NCBI GenBank assembly: GCA_937942965.1
Contig: CALDGN010000050.1
Coordinates: forward strand, 1-27,975
DNA length: 27,975 nucleotides
Direction of reading: 5' to 3'
Source of the DNA: an uncultured Acidimicrobiales bacterium
GTDB taxonomy: Bacteria; Actinomycetota; Acidimicrobiia; Acidimicrobiales; UBA10347
A program made the position numbers and the translations under genes. Numbering within the stretch: position 1 is the first letter of the stretch; each line of letters opens with the position of its first letter. The notes under the pieces were generated by a model. It searched no databases, was not told where the DNA came from, and worked only from the letters and a program-made list of their open reading frames with translations. Below are positions 8,437 through 15,427 of this stretch, piece after piece.

Positions 8437-8453
8437 TCCGTCTGCGTAGTCCG
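8433..8453 (+). repeat. 13-bp-period direct repeat over the stop codon of the EAL gene
   Basis: GTAGTCCG occurs at 8433-8440 and again at 8446-8453, a spacing of 13 bp. The first copy contains the TAG stop (8434-8436). The second TAG (8447-8449) is in the +1 frame relative to the gene. Only 8 bp are identical, so alone it is weak; it matters because longer arrays of the same period occur at 16310 and 18450. Confidence 0.55.
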
Positions 8454-8511
8454 AACGGCTCACGTTCCGTATCTTTCGCGACACGCTAGGTGGCCAACAC
8501 GTCCGGAAGGC

Positions 8512-10380
8512 GTGCCAACTGCCGATCACAGTTCTGTGCATGATGTCGCGCGCCTAAGCCCCGAGGAGCGAGTAAAGACCGCGCTCGGCGGCGCGTTGCC
8601 GGCTGCGATTGCCATCCCGCTGCTCCTCAACGACTGGAGCCCGCTCTGGTTCGTGCTCACATGGCTCGGGGCCTACGTCGTGTCGACAGGAACCAGCATG
8701 ATGCTCATTTGGACTCGGGGCGCCTCGCACCGCGTCGAGCGTTGGTGGGCGATCGCTGTCGCCGTGTGCTTCGCAGCGCTCCCCGCCTCTGCAGTTATCT
8801 GGGACGACGGTCGGGCCTTCTGGATCGCCGGGATGATCTGCATGATCTACACGGCGTTCGAACTGGCGTACCTGCCCTTCGTCGATATCGGTGAATGGCG
8901 CACCGGCATTGCGATCGTCGCGCTGTCCTTGACGGTGTCCGCCATGTTCGTGATGCACCCCGTGATTGCGTGCTTCCTCGTCCCCCTCTTCTTCACCATG
9001 ATCGCGACGGCGCAGCGTTTGAAGAGCGCCAGAGCGGCCCTCGACAACCAGCTCGAACAAACCGAGCTCGAGCTCGGTCGTGACCCGCTGACGGGCCTGT
9101 TGAACCGTCGCGGGATCGCGGGTGTGTTGGCGCAGCGCAAAGCTCAGCCTTCGTCGCTGCTCCTTATCGACCTCGACGACTTCAAACGTGTGAACGACAG
9201 CCGCGGCTACTCGGTCGGCGATCAAGTGCTTGTCGAAGTTGCCAGGGCCCTCCAGAGCCGCCTGGGATCCGAATGGGTGCTCGCTCGCCAAGGCGGCGAC
9301 GAATTCGTAGCCAGCCGGCTCGGGGCTGAGTTCGATACTGGTGCACTCGAGCGAAGGCTGGACGAGCCGCTTGTGTGCACGATCGAGACGCACGGGTTCG
9401 CCGACGAACTCGACGTGCAGCTCTCCGCTGGACTTGTGCACGCGCCAGACGGTGGCGCCGCCGATGACCTGATGGGGCGTGCCACCTACGCGCTTCGCTC
9501 GTCGAAGCACACCGATCGCACGCTCACGGTGTTTGGCGATCAACTTGAACAGCGGTTCTCACGCGCTCGTGAGATCGCATCGATGAACGTCGCAAATGGC
9601 GATGGTGGGAGCTTCGTCGCCCACGGTCAGCCGATCCACGGCGCGAACGGAGCGATCGGTTGCGAGCTCTTGGTTCGGTGGCGGACCGCGGAGGGTGAGC
9701 TACTTGCCCCTGGCGACTTCCTTGCCATGGCGGCGGAGACCGGCACGCTTCCGTTGCTGCACCGGGTCATGTTGCGCGCGGGCGTCGAGTTCGCCGCTCG
9801 GTTCAACGGCTTGCCTAACGCACCGTTCGTCTCCGTCAACGTGTCTGCGTCGCACCTGGCGGCAGAGGACTTGTTGTCGGAGCTCCGGACTTGGCTGACG
9901 ACCCACGACGTCGAGCCGGCTCGCATGATGATCGAGATCACCGAATCCGAGCATCTCACCGATCTCGACCACGGGACGATGGTCATGGAGCAACTCCGAC
10001 AGCTCGGGGTTCAGCTCGCGATCGACGACTTTGGCACCGGCTATTCAGGCATCGAGCGGCTCCAGTCGCTGCCGATCACGCATCTGAAGTTCGATCGATC
10101 GATGCTGAGCAAGGCCCAAGGCCCGCTCGGTGAGATCCTTCGAGGCGTCACCCGCTTCGGAGCCCGTGCTGGTATCGCCGTCATTGCCGAGGGCATCGAA
10201 ACGGCTGATGAGCTTGCTTCGATGCGGTCGCTGGGCGTGTCGGCGTTCCAGGGATTCCTCTTCGGTCGGCCGATGTCGCTTGATGCGCTTGAGCGAGAGC
10301 TACTTCGCCACCAGATCCAGAACCCGAAGCGAGTGACAAGCGACGCGCCACCCCCGCTGCGCATTGTCGAATCGCACTGA
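8512..10380 (+). CDS. membrane GGDEF-EAL protein (diguanylate cyclase/phosphodiesterase)
   Basis: The 622-residue protein has about five or six membrane helices in residues 27-168, a short coiled linker (169-190), a GGDEF domain (191-340) and an EAL domain (about 365-600). The GGDEF part keeps DPLTGLLNRR, IDLDDFKRVND and the active loop GGDEF (261-265). The RxxD inhibitory site that should precede the loop is absent (SEWV), so product inhibition there is unlikely. The EAL part keeps E385, N443, E475, D505/D506, K526, E560 and Q580, all in recognisable motifs. Both activities could be present. The input is probably sensed by the membrane part, which matches no named sensor I know. The GTG start at 8512 follows GGAAGG very closely; a second in-frame GTG lies at 8536. 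The gene lies 75 bp after the EAL gene. Confidence 0.93.
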   Translation: MPTADHSSVHDVARLSPEERVKTALGGALPAAIAIPLLLNDWSPLWFVLTWLGAYVVSTGTSMMLIWTRGASHRVERWWAIAVAVCFAALPASAVIWDDGRAFWIAGMICMIYTAFELAYLPFVDIGEWRTGIAIVALSLTVSAMFVMHPVIACFLVPLFFTMIATAQRLKSARAALDNQLEQTELELGRDPLTGLLNRRGIAGVLAQRKAQPSSLLLIDLDDFKRVNDSRGYSVGDQVLVEVARALQSRLGSEWVLARQGGDEFVASRLGAEFDTGALERRLDEPLVCTIETHGFADELDVQLSAGLVHAPDGGAADDLMGRATYALRSSKHTDRTLTVFGDQLEQRFSRAREIASMNVANGDGGSFVAHGQPIHGANGAIGCELLVRWRTAEGELLAPGDFLAMAAETGTLPLLHRVMLRAGVEFAARFNGLPNAPFVSVNVSASHLAAEDLLSELRTWLTTHDVEPARMMIEITESEHLTDLDHGTMVMEQLRQLGVQLAIDDFGTGYSGIERLQSLPITHLKFDRSMLSKAQGPLGEILRGVTRFGARAGIAVIAEGIETADELASMRSLGVSAFQGFLFGRPMSLDALERELLRHQIQNPKRVTSDAPPPLRIVESH

Positions 10381-10440
10381 GTCGAATCGCACTGAGTCGA
10401 ATCGCACTGAGTCGAATCGCACTGAGCTGGGTCTGACTGA
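10366..10440 (+). repeat. 15-bp tandem repeat, each copy ending in an in-frame TGA
   Basis: Four identical 15-bp units (GTCGAATCGCACTGA) lie at 10366-10380, 10381-10395, 10396-10410 and 10411-10425. A diverged fifth (GCTGGGTCTGACTGA) is at 10426-10440 and part of a sixth follows. The first unit codes for the last residues V-E-S-H and the stop of the GGDEF-EAL gene. Since 15 is divisible by three, every later unit puts another TGA in the same frame. The array fills most of the 73 bp between this gene and the convergent acetyltransferase stop at 10454. Confidence 0.95.
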
Positions 10441-10453
10441 GCTGGGTCTCGGT

Positions 10454-11677
10454 TTAGAACATCTCCGGGCACCAGGGTGCGGCCGCAGTGCGAAAGAGCT
10501 GGGAGAGGTGAAGTACGGCCGCTGCCGAGCCCTTGATCAATCCGCTGGTGTGCAACCCGGGCGCCGCGTTGCGGCCGAGATACAAGGCGCCGAGCTCGCG
10601 CACGTCCATCTCGACGTCAGGCGTCGCGTTCGTGTCCGTGACCGTCGCCGCTCCCCCAGTGATCTGCACGTGGAACGCTCCAGATGCGTACCCGAGGTCG
10701 TCGACGATGCCGAGAACGATCTCGCCGTCGGTCTCGTAGTGACGAGCCGTCAATGCTGGGATCACGTCGAGGATGCGCACGTACAGACCATCGGTTGGTG
10801 TCCTTTTGATCGCACGAGGGTTGCTCGTCTCCCAGACAATCGGATCGTCGACCGGAGCGTCCCAGAAGTCGACGAGCGGAAACAGGTCGACGTGGGTGAC
10901 GTGGTGCCAGAGCGCACGATGCGCCTCGATGTCGGCGGCGACCAGCGCCTGAACCACGACAGTCCCTGACGGCACCGAGTTCTCCCAGCGACGATTCTGG
11001 CGGTAGGCGACGTAGCCGATGATCTCGTCACCACGCCGGACCACGACGCTACGGCTCTTCGTCGCCCCACCTCGGAACCACGGCGGGTCAGCGATGATGT
11101 CTCGCCATCGCGGCTCGCCGCGATCGACAAATCCGGCCCACTTAGGAGCGACGGAACTCCAGAACGGTGCGACGACGTCGACCAGCTTGGCCGGGTCGAC
11201 CATTTCGGTACGCAGGTCTTCGGCCATCGGCGGAAACGTGACGAGCCGGCTGTCGAGTTGTATCTCATGCAGCTCGGTGGCGAGGCCGAACCCGAACCGT
11301 CCGTAGATCGCAGCTTCGCTGGCCCACAGGCCCGCGACGGGTTCACCTCGGTCCGCCGCCATGGCCAGGTGTCGCTGCATCATCTGTCGCAGAATTCCCC
11401 GACGGCGATGCGTTCCTCGAACGGTGACCTCGGTCGTACCGGCCATCGCGATCTGCGAACCACCAGGGATCGTCAGCTGCAGCGGGAAGTCGCCGAGCGT
11501 CGCAACGATCTCGCCGTCGACGACCGCGACCACCGTCCGGTCGATCGGCATCATGGCCCAGAATCGGTCGACGGCCTCGGGGTTGTCCTCGGGAGGGTCC
11601 GAGCCGAATCCGCGAGCGACGGCGTCGAAATAGGCGGTGCGTTCCTCGTCGGTGATCGACCGGTAATCGATGGTCAT
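10454..11677 (-). CDS. Eis-like GNAT N-acetyltransferase with SCP2-like C-terminal domain
   Basis: The protein has 407 residues, close to the 400 or so of the mycobacterial Eis family, which acetylates amines including aminoglycosides from acetyl-CoA. The N-terminal GNAT domain has EVTVRGTHRRRGIL (83-96) as the acetyl-CoA loop and IYGRFGFG (124-131), whose Tyr125 fits the Eis general acid. A second GNAT-like domain (about 150-290) and a C-terminal sterol-carrier-like domain (about 300-407, GALYLGRNAAPGLHTSG) follow. It ends in Phe, as in Eis, where the terminal carboxylate is reported to act as base. The ATG at 11677 overlaps the MFS stop by ATGA; the open frame further upstream is only the shadow of the MFS gene. 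The natural substrate is unknown. Confidence 0.88.
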   Translation of the reverse strand: MTIDYRSITDEERTAYFDAVARGFGSDPPEDNPEAVDRFWAMMPIDRTVVAVVDGEIVATLGDFPLQLTIPGGSQIAMAGTTEVTVRGTHRRRGILRQMMQRHLAMAADRGEPVAGLWASEAAIYGRFGFGLATELHEIQLDSRLVTFPPMAEDLRTEMVDPAKLVDVVAPFWSSVAPKWAGFVDRGEPRWRDIIADPPWFRGGATKSRSVVVRRGDEIIGYVAYRQNRRWENSVPSGTVVVQALVAADIEAHRALWHHVTHVDLFPLVDFWDAPVDDPIVWETSNPRAIKRTPTDGLYVRILDVIPALTARHYETDGEIVLGIVDDLGYASGAFHVQITGGAATVTDTNATPDVEMDVRELGALYLGRNAAPGLHTSGLIKGSAAAVLHLSQLFRTAAAPWCPEMF

Positions 11678-12963
11678 GCCATCCGACCGATAGCCAGGCG
11701 GCGCTCGAACCAGGATTGAGCCATCAGGACTGCTGCTGCTGCCATGCCGACGAATGACAGCACGTGGAAGCCAGCCATGTCCACGACAATTCCCGACGAC
11801 AGTGCGCCGAGTCCGCTGGCCAAGTTCGTCGCCATATCCGCGGCGCCTTGCACCGCAACCCGGTCGCCCTCGTCGACCGACTCGGTCAGCAATGCGCTGC
11901 CAGCGACGATGCCGAAGCTCCAGCCCAGGCCGAGCAAGTAGAGACCAGGGAACATCAACAGCTTGGGTGCTTCGCCCGCGAGCGCCGTGAGCACGGTGGC
12001 GAGCGACAGTGTCACGCCCGCGAGCACGACGATCGGCAGACGGCCGTATCGGTCGGAGAGCCAACCGGCGAGCGGAGCGAACGCGAACATGCCGAGCGTG
12101 TGAGCCGAGATGACCTGACCAACCACACCGTCGCTATGCCCGTGAGCTTCCATGTGCAGTGGCGTCATTGCCATGACCATCACCATCACGGCTTGGGAGA
12201 TCACGAGGGCGACGAACGCAAGTCGTGCCATTGGGTGCGCCCATGCGATAGCTACCGCTCGGCGAAACGGCACCGCGTTGGCTTTGGTCGTGGCCTTGTC
12301 GGTGATGCCGCCGGCGATTGCAAGCGGATCGGGTCGCATGAAGCCGAAGATCGCCGCAGCCGAGACTGCGAACAGGATTGCACCGAGCGCCATGCCGCCG
12401 GATCGCTCGTTGAAGCCCAGGTCAGCGGCCAGCCCATTGACCGGTCCGACGAGCAGGGGAAAGAGCACGGCGCCGAAGGTCGCAGCGAAGACGACCGAGC
12501 TGATGTCGCGGCTGCGGCGTTCGGGGGCGGCAAGGTCGGCGGCGGCGTAACGCGAAAGGTTCGATGCGCCCGAGCCGACACCGATCAGAAGCATGCCGAA
12601 CAGGAACAGCAGCAGGATCTCGGACTCGATGGCGATGATGCAGAGCACGGCGCCGAAGACGGCGATGCCGAGCCCGAGCGTCAGGCCAGGGTTGCGGCCT
12701 CGGCGCTGCATGAATGCCGCCAGGCTTGCCGCAGCGATGGCCGACCCGACGGTGCTGGCCGCCGTCGACATGCCGGCCCAGCGGTCGTCGCCCAGCAGGT
12801 CCTTGATGGCGAGCACGGCGACAGCGAAGATCATCGAGACCGCGCCGCGGCTGAACATAGAGCTCGCCCAGAGGACACGCAAGGTGCGGTGCTGCACCCG
12901 ATCGATTTCGGGTTGCCCGATCTCAGGTTGGTGGGCGCCGCTTGCGTTTGCGGTCTCGGTCAT
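11674..12963 (-). CDS. MFS transporter
   Basis: The protein has 429 residues with about 12 membrane helices in two halves. The loop between helices 2 and 3 is degenerate (MQRRGRNPG). The repeat in the second half, GWLSDRYGRLPIVVLAG, is a good MFS motif A. The central cytoplasmic loop (about 205-230, PDPLAIAGGITDKATTKANAVPFRRA) separates the halves. The N-terminus is soluble and polar, about 27 residues. It overlaps the hydrolase upstream (ATGA at 12960-12963) and the acetyltransferase downstream (ATGA at 11674-11677), so all three are coupled. A drug or metabolite exporter is the usual role for such a family member; here that is inference from its neighbours. Confidence 0.92.
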   Translation of the reverse strand: MTETANASGAHQPEIGQPEIDRVQHRTLRVLWASSMFSRGAVSMIFAVAVLAIKDLLGDDRWAGMSTAASTVGSAIAAASLAAFMQRRGRNPGLTLGLGIAVFGAVLCIIAIESEILLLFLFGMLLIGVGSGASNLSRYAAADLAAPERRSRDISSVVFAATFGAVLFPLLVGPVNGLAADLGFNERSGGMALGAILFAVSAAAIFGFMRPDPLAIAGGITDKATTKANAVPFRRAVAIAWAHPMARLAFVALVISQAVMVMVMAMTPLHMEAHGHSDGVVGQVISAHTLGMFAFAPLAGWLSDRYGRLPIVVLAGVTLSLATVLTALAGEAPKLLMFPGLYLLGLGWSFGIVAGSALLTESVDEGDRVAVQGAADMATNLASGLGALSSGIVVDMAGFHVLSFVGMAAAAVLMAQSWFERRLAIGRMA

Positions 12964-13982
12964 GCGACGTCCTCAAGGAAGGCGAGCAGGAGGGCAGATA
13001 CCCGCTCGGGAGCTTCCTGTTGTAGCCAATGACCAGCTCCTTCGATGAGATGCTGGCCGCGAAGTTCCGTGCAGGTTGTGGTGAGCGCTTCGATATGGCG
13101 TGCGATCACGCTGTCAGTCATCTGCACCGCCGGGTCTCGGTCCCCAATAAGGAACACGGCCGGCACATCGAGCGCGGCACCAGTCCATAGTTCGGCGAGC
13201 TCCCAATTTGCCTGGTGGTTGCGCAGCACGTTGAGCGGATTGGCGAACCCTGACTTGGCGTAGGCCCGGAAGTAGTTCTCGAACTCGCCCTTGTTGAGAT
13301 GCGGAGGTCGTCCTGACGGCACCCCATCGCTCCGTGGCAAGTCATTCTTTGGAACCACGTCGTCCGGTCCACCGGTTGTCAGCCCGCCGCATGACGCCCA
13401 TTGGATGCGACGAATCGCATCGATCGGATCGGCGTGCAGGCTTGCCTCGTAGTCGGCGTCGTGGGCCCGAACGAGCTCGACGATGCCCGCGTCGGACCCG
13501 CCAGCATTCACTTCGTCGAGCAGGCTGACATCGGTGCGCATGACATAGGGCGTGCTCAGCATCGCCACGCCGCGCACTCGATCGGGATGCGCCAGCGCCG
13601 TCGTCGCGGCGACCCATGCGCCCCAGTCGTGGCCCACGAGTACTGCGTCGTGCGCGCCGTCAGCATCGAGCAGGCCGACGACATCGCCAACCAGGCGGTC
13701 CATCCGATAGGCCTCGACGCGCTCAGGCGCTGCGCTCCAGCCATGGCCCCGCTGATCGGGAGCGAGTACCCGGTAGCCGGCCGCAGCGAGGGATCGGATC
13801 TGGTGGCGCCACGCATAGCCCATCTCGGGAAAGCCGTGGAGCAGGACCACAGTGGGATCTCCCGGTTGACCGGCCGAGCTCACCGACAGCCGAGTGCCTG
13901 CTGCACCGTCTCCGCCATCTATGTCGCTCGCTACACCCGTGTCGACGTCGGAAATACGGACCGTGACCGAGGTCTCATCCAT
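12960..13982 (-). CDS. alpha/beta hydrolase, epoxide-hydrolase-like
   Basis: The 340-residue protein has the epoxide hydrolase layout: oxyanion motif HGFPE (49-53), nucleophile Asp119 in GHDWGAW, acid Asp283 in GDRDPAV and His318 in GAGHW. The lid segment YFRAYAKSGFANPLNVLRN (237-255) corresponds to the Tyr-bearing cap of soluble epoxide hydrolases. An Asp rather than Ser nucleophile argues against an esterase; a haloalkane dehalogenase is the alternative. I chose the ATG at 13982 (MDETSV), because the frame open to 14045 runs into the palindromic spacer. No clear ribosome site is seen. It is the first gene of the coupled trio with the MFS transporter and acetyltransferase, and it diverges from hsp20. 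Confidence 0.88.
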   Translation of the reverse strand: MDETSVTVRISDVDTGVASDIDGGDGAAGTRLSVSSAGQPGDPTVVLLHGFPEMGYAWRHQIRSLAAAGYRVLAPDQRGHGWSAAPERVEAYRMDRLVGDVVGLLDADGAHDAVLVGHDWGAWVAATTALAHPDRVRGVAMLSTPYVMRTDVSLLDEVNAGGSDAGIVELVRAHDADYEASLHADPIDAIRRIQWASCGGLTTGGPDDVVPKNDLPRSDGVPSGRPPHLNKGEFENYFRAYAKSGFANPLNVLRNHQANWELAELWTGAALDVPAVFLIGDRDPAVQMTDSVIARHIEALTTTCTELRGQHLIEGAGHWLQQEAPERVSALLLAFLEDVA

Positions 13983-14008
13983 CGGCGAGACACCGTGGGA
14001 ATAGGTCG

Positions 14009-14106
14009 CCCCTTGGCGTCGTTCGACGTGTCTGCATCCACCCACTGGCTAGCACCTCCTCTTGGCACCGCGCCAAGGGGGCGAAGCCAACCACTCTCAT
14101 GAGGAG
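14009..14106 (+). promoter_or_regulatory. palindrome cluster and possible SD-sequestering leader of hsp20
   Basis: CCCCTTGGCG (14009-14018) is the exact inverted complement of CGCCAAGGGG (14071-14080). The latter also forms a compact hairpin with CTTGGC at 14061-14066; the stem can extend to 10 pairs (14057-14066 with 14072-14081) including two G-U pairs, with a 5-base loop. CGTCG-TT-CGACG at 14017-14028 is a further palindrome. The ribosome site GAGGAG (14101-14106, 8 bases before the ATG) can pair perfectly with CTCCTC (14056-14061), which overlaps the hairpin arm. The two pairings exclude each other. It is neither CIRCE nor a proper HspR box. The region also serves the divergent hydrolase gene. 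Confidence 0.55.
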
Positions 14107-14114
14107 AACCAGCA

Positions 14115-14576
14115 ATGTTGTTTCGTTCGTCTGATCTGCTCGCCGACTTCGAGCGCCTAACCCGGGGCCTCAACCTGGGTTCGGAGTTCGACGAGGTCGT
14201 CGACAACCTCTCCAACGGCTTCAAGGCCGCTGGGGAGTCCAACAAATTCGCCACTCCTGGCGTCGATGCGGTCTCCACCGCATCGGGCTACGAGTTCTAC
14301 ATCGACCTTCCTGGCGTCGACCCCAGCTCGGTAGAGCTGACCGTCGACGGACGAGTCGTCACGATCACCGCAAGCCGCGAATTCGCCGTCGCTGACGACG
14401 CTGAACTCGTACATGCGGGCCGTCGCCACGGCTCGGTCAGCCGGTCCTTCCGGTTGGGTCCCGATGTCGATGCCGAGGGCTTGAGCGCTCGCTCCGAGCA
14501 CGGCGTCTTGATTGTGACCGTCCCCAAGATCGAAGCGCCCCAGCCGCGCAAGATCGAGATCACCACCACGGACTGA
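14115..14576 (+). CDS. small heat-shock protein, Hsp20/alpha-crystallin family
   Basis: The 153-residue protein is an ATP-independent chaperone that holds unfolding proteins in the cytoplasm. The N-terminal arm (1-48) has LADFERLTRGLNLGSEFDEV. The alpha-crystallin domain (about 50-143) contains YEFYIDLPGVDPSSVELTV, a PGV pattern typical of the family, and SEHGVLIVTVPK, the conserved GVL motif. The short tail has an I-x-I motif (KIEIT) used in oligomer assembly. GAGGAG at 14101-14106 gives good spacing to the ATG. A strong hairpin terminator follows at 14645. Promoter elements are not clear, but the leader is structured (see the separate entry). Confidence 0.95.
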   Translation: MLFRSSDLLADFERLTRGLNLGSEFDEVVDNLSNGFKAAGESNKFATPGVDAVSTASGYEFYIDLPGVDPSSVELTVDGRVVTITASREFAVADDAELVHAGRRHGSVSRSFRLGPDVDAEGLSARSEHGVLIVTVPKIEAPQPRKIEITTTD

Positions 14577-14610
14577 CCCTCGACGGCCGCTCACTACCGG
14601 CGGCCCGACA

Positions 14611-14633
14611 GATGTTCAGCATCTGAGAACATC
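14611..14633 (+). other. inverted repeat downstream of hsp20
   Basis: GATGTTC (14611-14617) and GAACATC (14627-14633) form a perfect 7-bp inverted repeat with a 9-base loop, in the spacer after hsp20 and just before the strong terminator hairpin. It may be part of transcript ending or an operator; no T tract follows. Confidence 0.4.
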
Positions 14634-14644
14634 CAGCTACAGAG

Positions 14645-14677
14645 CAGCCCGGCGTGTGCAGACGCCGGGCTGTTTCG
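14645..14677 (+). terminator. rho-independent-like terminator of hsp20
   Basis: CAGCCCGGCGT (14645-14655) and ACGCCGGGCTG (14662-14672) form a perfect 11-bp GC-rich stem with a 6-base loop, followed by TTTCGCG. The T run is short, as is common in GC-rich actinobacteria. It lies between hsp20 and the convergent RAM-domain gene, so it may serve both strands. Confidence 0.85.
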
Positions 14678-14694
14678 CGTTGCAGCGAGGCTGG

Positions 14695-14931
14695 CTAGAG
14701 ATTCACGACCGGCGAGGTGAGGGTGCGGTTGATACCGGGCACCTTCTGCACGCTGCTCACGACCATGCGCCCGAGTTCGTCCATCGTGTCCGCCGAGGTC
14801 TTGGCGATGACGTCGTAGGGGCCGGTCACCACATCGACGGCATCGACGCCGGCGATCTCAGCAATCGCCGATGCCACCGCGGCTGCCTTGTCCATCTCGG
14901 TCTGGATGAGCACATAGGCACTGACGGTCAT
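14695..14931 (-). CDS. stand-alone Lrp/AsnC ligand-binding (RAM) domain protein
   Basis: The protein has 78 residues, exactly the size of one Lrp/AsnC ligand-binding domain with no helix-turn-helix. It has the beta-alpha-beta-beta-alpha-beta order: SAYVLIQTEMDKAAAVASAIAEI, then VDAVDVVTGPYDVIAKTSA and MDELGRMVVSSVQKVPGINRTLT. The TGPYDVIA strand is typical of these domains. Such stand-alone RAM proteins form ring oligomers and bind amino acids or act in regulation; the ligand here is unknown. It is last in the minus-strand series, about 110 bp after the small membrane protein, and converges on hsp20. Confidence 0.9.
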   Translation of the reverse strand: MTVSAYVLIQTEMDKAAAVASAIAEIAGVDAVDVVTGPYDVIAKTSADTMDELGRMVVSSVQKVPGINRTLTSPVVNL

Positions 14932-15041
14932 GATGGCGACTCCTGCGATTGGTCAAGGGCCGCATTGATTGGTTAGGCCCGCTGGTGCGCACACTAACCA
15001 CGGAGCCGCTCGGGGCGCTACCAGATTGCCGCCGGTAGGGC

Positions 15042-15416
15042 TCAGGCGACGACCGGTGCGGCGTCGAGGAACATCGCCCGGATCGCCAGGCCCGTGATGA
15101 ACAGGCTGCCGCCTCCGTACAACAGGTAGCGGATGTGGCTGAGCTGCGAGCGGTAGCCGTAGAGGATGGCGACGCCGATCAGGCAGAGGAAGCCGTAGAA
15201 GGTGTGGAACTCGGGCGGGTCGCCTTCGAGTTGCCCCAGGCGGGCCACACCGAGCGCCACCTCGACAAAGATCAGCACCTGGGCGACGGTCACGAACGGC
15301 CAGAGCGCTCGATGCCGTGCCGGTTGCAGCCAGTGCGCGGCCAGGCACCAGGCGCCGGCGAGGCCGTTGGCGATCACGACGACCCACGCGCCGATGGTGT
15401 GCAGATCAGCAAGCAT
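15042..15416 (-). CDS. small four-helix membrane protein of unknown function
   Basis: The 124-residue protein has about four membrane helices: LHTIGAWVVVIANGLAGAWCLAAHW, LWPFVTVAQVLIFVEVALGV, FHTFYGFLCLIGVAILYGY and LLYGGGSLFITGLAIRAMFL. The loop EFHTFYGFLCLIG carries a His that could bind a cofactor, but this is only a possibility. It starts 11 bp after the PIG-L stop (ATG at 15416, MLADLH). The longer open frame to 15503 overlaps that gene and was rejected. Co-transcription with the deacetylase is likely. No named family is recognised. Confidence 0.75.
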   Translation of the reverse strand: MLADLHTIGAWVVVIANGLAGAWCLAAHWLQPARHRALWPFVTVAQVLIFVEVALGVARLGQLEGDPPEFHTFYGFLCLIGVAILYGYRSQLSHIRYLLYGGGSLFITGLAIRAMFLDAAPVVA

Positions 15417-15427
15417 TGCGGTGCCGG

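Noticed and set aside
10366..10440. CRISPR array
   Set aside because: The units are 15 bp and directly adjacent, with no spacers and no cas genes in the window.
10454..12064. A 536-residue minus-strand open frame extending the acetyltransferase upstream
   Set aside because: The first 129 residues are an Arg-rich shadow of the MFS gene; the ATG at 11677 gives the family N-terminus and an ATGA overlap.
11764..13032. A 422-residue plus-strand open frame opposite the MFS gene
   Set aside because: Composition is dominated by Arg, Gln, Glu, Asp and His, typical of an antisense shadow; the minus strand has clear membrane helices.
14061..14077. HspR (HAIR) operator at hsp20
   Set aside because: CTTG and CAAG ends are present but the spacing is 17 rather than 21 bp overall and the inner bases differ; CIRCE is also absent.
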